Source of the DNA: CAMEON01 sp045602325
GTDB lineage: Bacteria; Bacillota; Clostridia; Oscillospirales; CAG-272
Direction of reading: 5' to 3'
Assembly (NCBI GenBank): GCA_045602325.1
Contig: JAZSBH010000137.1
Span: forward strand, 1-5,448
DNA: 5,448 nt
A model generated the notes under the pieces. It worked only from the letters and a program-made list of their open reading frames with translations. It was not told the origin of the DNA and searched no databases. A program made the translations under genes and the position numbers. Positions 5,340-5,448 of this stretch are shown here, piece by piece (position 1 is the stretch's first letter; every line of letters starts with the position of its first letter).

Positions 5340-5387
5340 GAAAAATGCACTTAACAAAGCTAAAAAGCCGAGTTAAGTGGATTTTTC
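5340..5387 (+). terminator. Terminator of the rightward operon, probably bidirectional
   Basis: A long hairpin: 5340-5355 pairs with 5372-5387 over 16 positions with one G-G mismatch. The inner part is CACTTAAC against GTTAAGTG, then a 3x3 internal loop and a GCT/AGC mini-stem with an AAAA loop. The outer part pairs an AAAAAT tract with an ATTTTT tract, so each strand ends the stem in a T-run, as in bidirectional intrinsic terminators. The stem is AT-rich, so termination strength is uncertain. Confidence 0.65.
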
Positions 5388-5409
5388 GTACAAAAGCGCA
5401 TGACGAGAA

Positions 5410-5429
5410 GACAGACGAAAAAGTCTGTC
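5410..5429. other. Small hairpin in the right-end intergenic region
   Basis: GACAGAC (5410-5416) and GTCTGTC (5423-5429) form a 7-bp stem with a 6-nt loop. An A-run follows on the plus strand, so on the minus strand the hairpin is preceded rather than followed by T; it is not a clear terminator in either direction. The 169 bases after the last gene otherwise show only the terminator at 5340-5387. Confidence 0.45.
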
Positions 5430-5448
5430 AAAAAAGTATTGCAAAAAA

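Overview
The window looks like a chromosomal segment of a Gram-positive gut-type Clostridia (Oscillospiraceae/Ruminococcaceae-like). This rests on protein style: a DUF5685-type protein beside a DnaJ/TPR protein with a cysteine-rich tail, and a phosphodiester glycosidase beside a GT2-GtrA fusion. It also rests on GC-rich genes with AT-rich intergenic regions and GGAGG-type ribosome binding sites. There is no rRNA, tRNA, CRISPR array or transposase gene. The taxonomic guess is inference.

Layout. Bases 1-158 contain no gene. They hold two inverted, diverged copies of a palindromic repeat around a short AT-rich spacer, followed by a strong hairpin terminator (191-220). Three genes run leftward from a divergent intergenic region (2874-3098). 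In transcription order they are a membrane-anchored phosphodiester glycosidase (1806-2873), a small four-helix membrane protein of unknown function (1391-1825, overlapping the first gene), and a GT2 glycosyltransferase fused to a GtrA-like membrane domain (226-1362). They read as one cell-surface glycan operon: a lipid-linked sugar is probably made and moved by the GT2-GtrA protein, and a surface phosphodiester sugar is probably trimmed by the glycosidase.

Three genes run rightward from a clear sigma-A-type promoter (3041-3069). They are a DUF5685-like protein with N-terminal cysteines and two Asp-rich motifs (3099-4016), a DnaJ-domain protein with a TPR-like middle and a ten-cysteine tail (4026-4655), and a polytopic membrane protein (4665-5279). 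Gaps of 9 nt and a bidirectional-looking terminator (5340-5387) make this a compact operon. Its function is not established as far as I know. It is the best candidate here for an undescribed system: cysteine-rich soluble partners, a J-domain that should recruit Hsp70, and a membrane component.

The last 60 bases hold one more small hairpin and no gene. All product names come from reading motifs by eye; no database search was possible.
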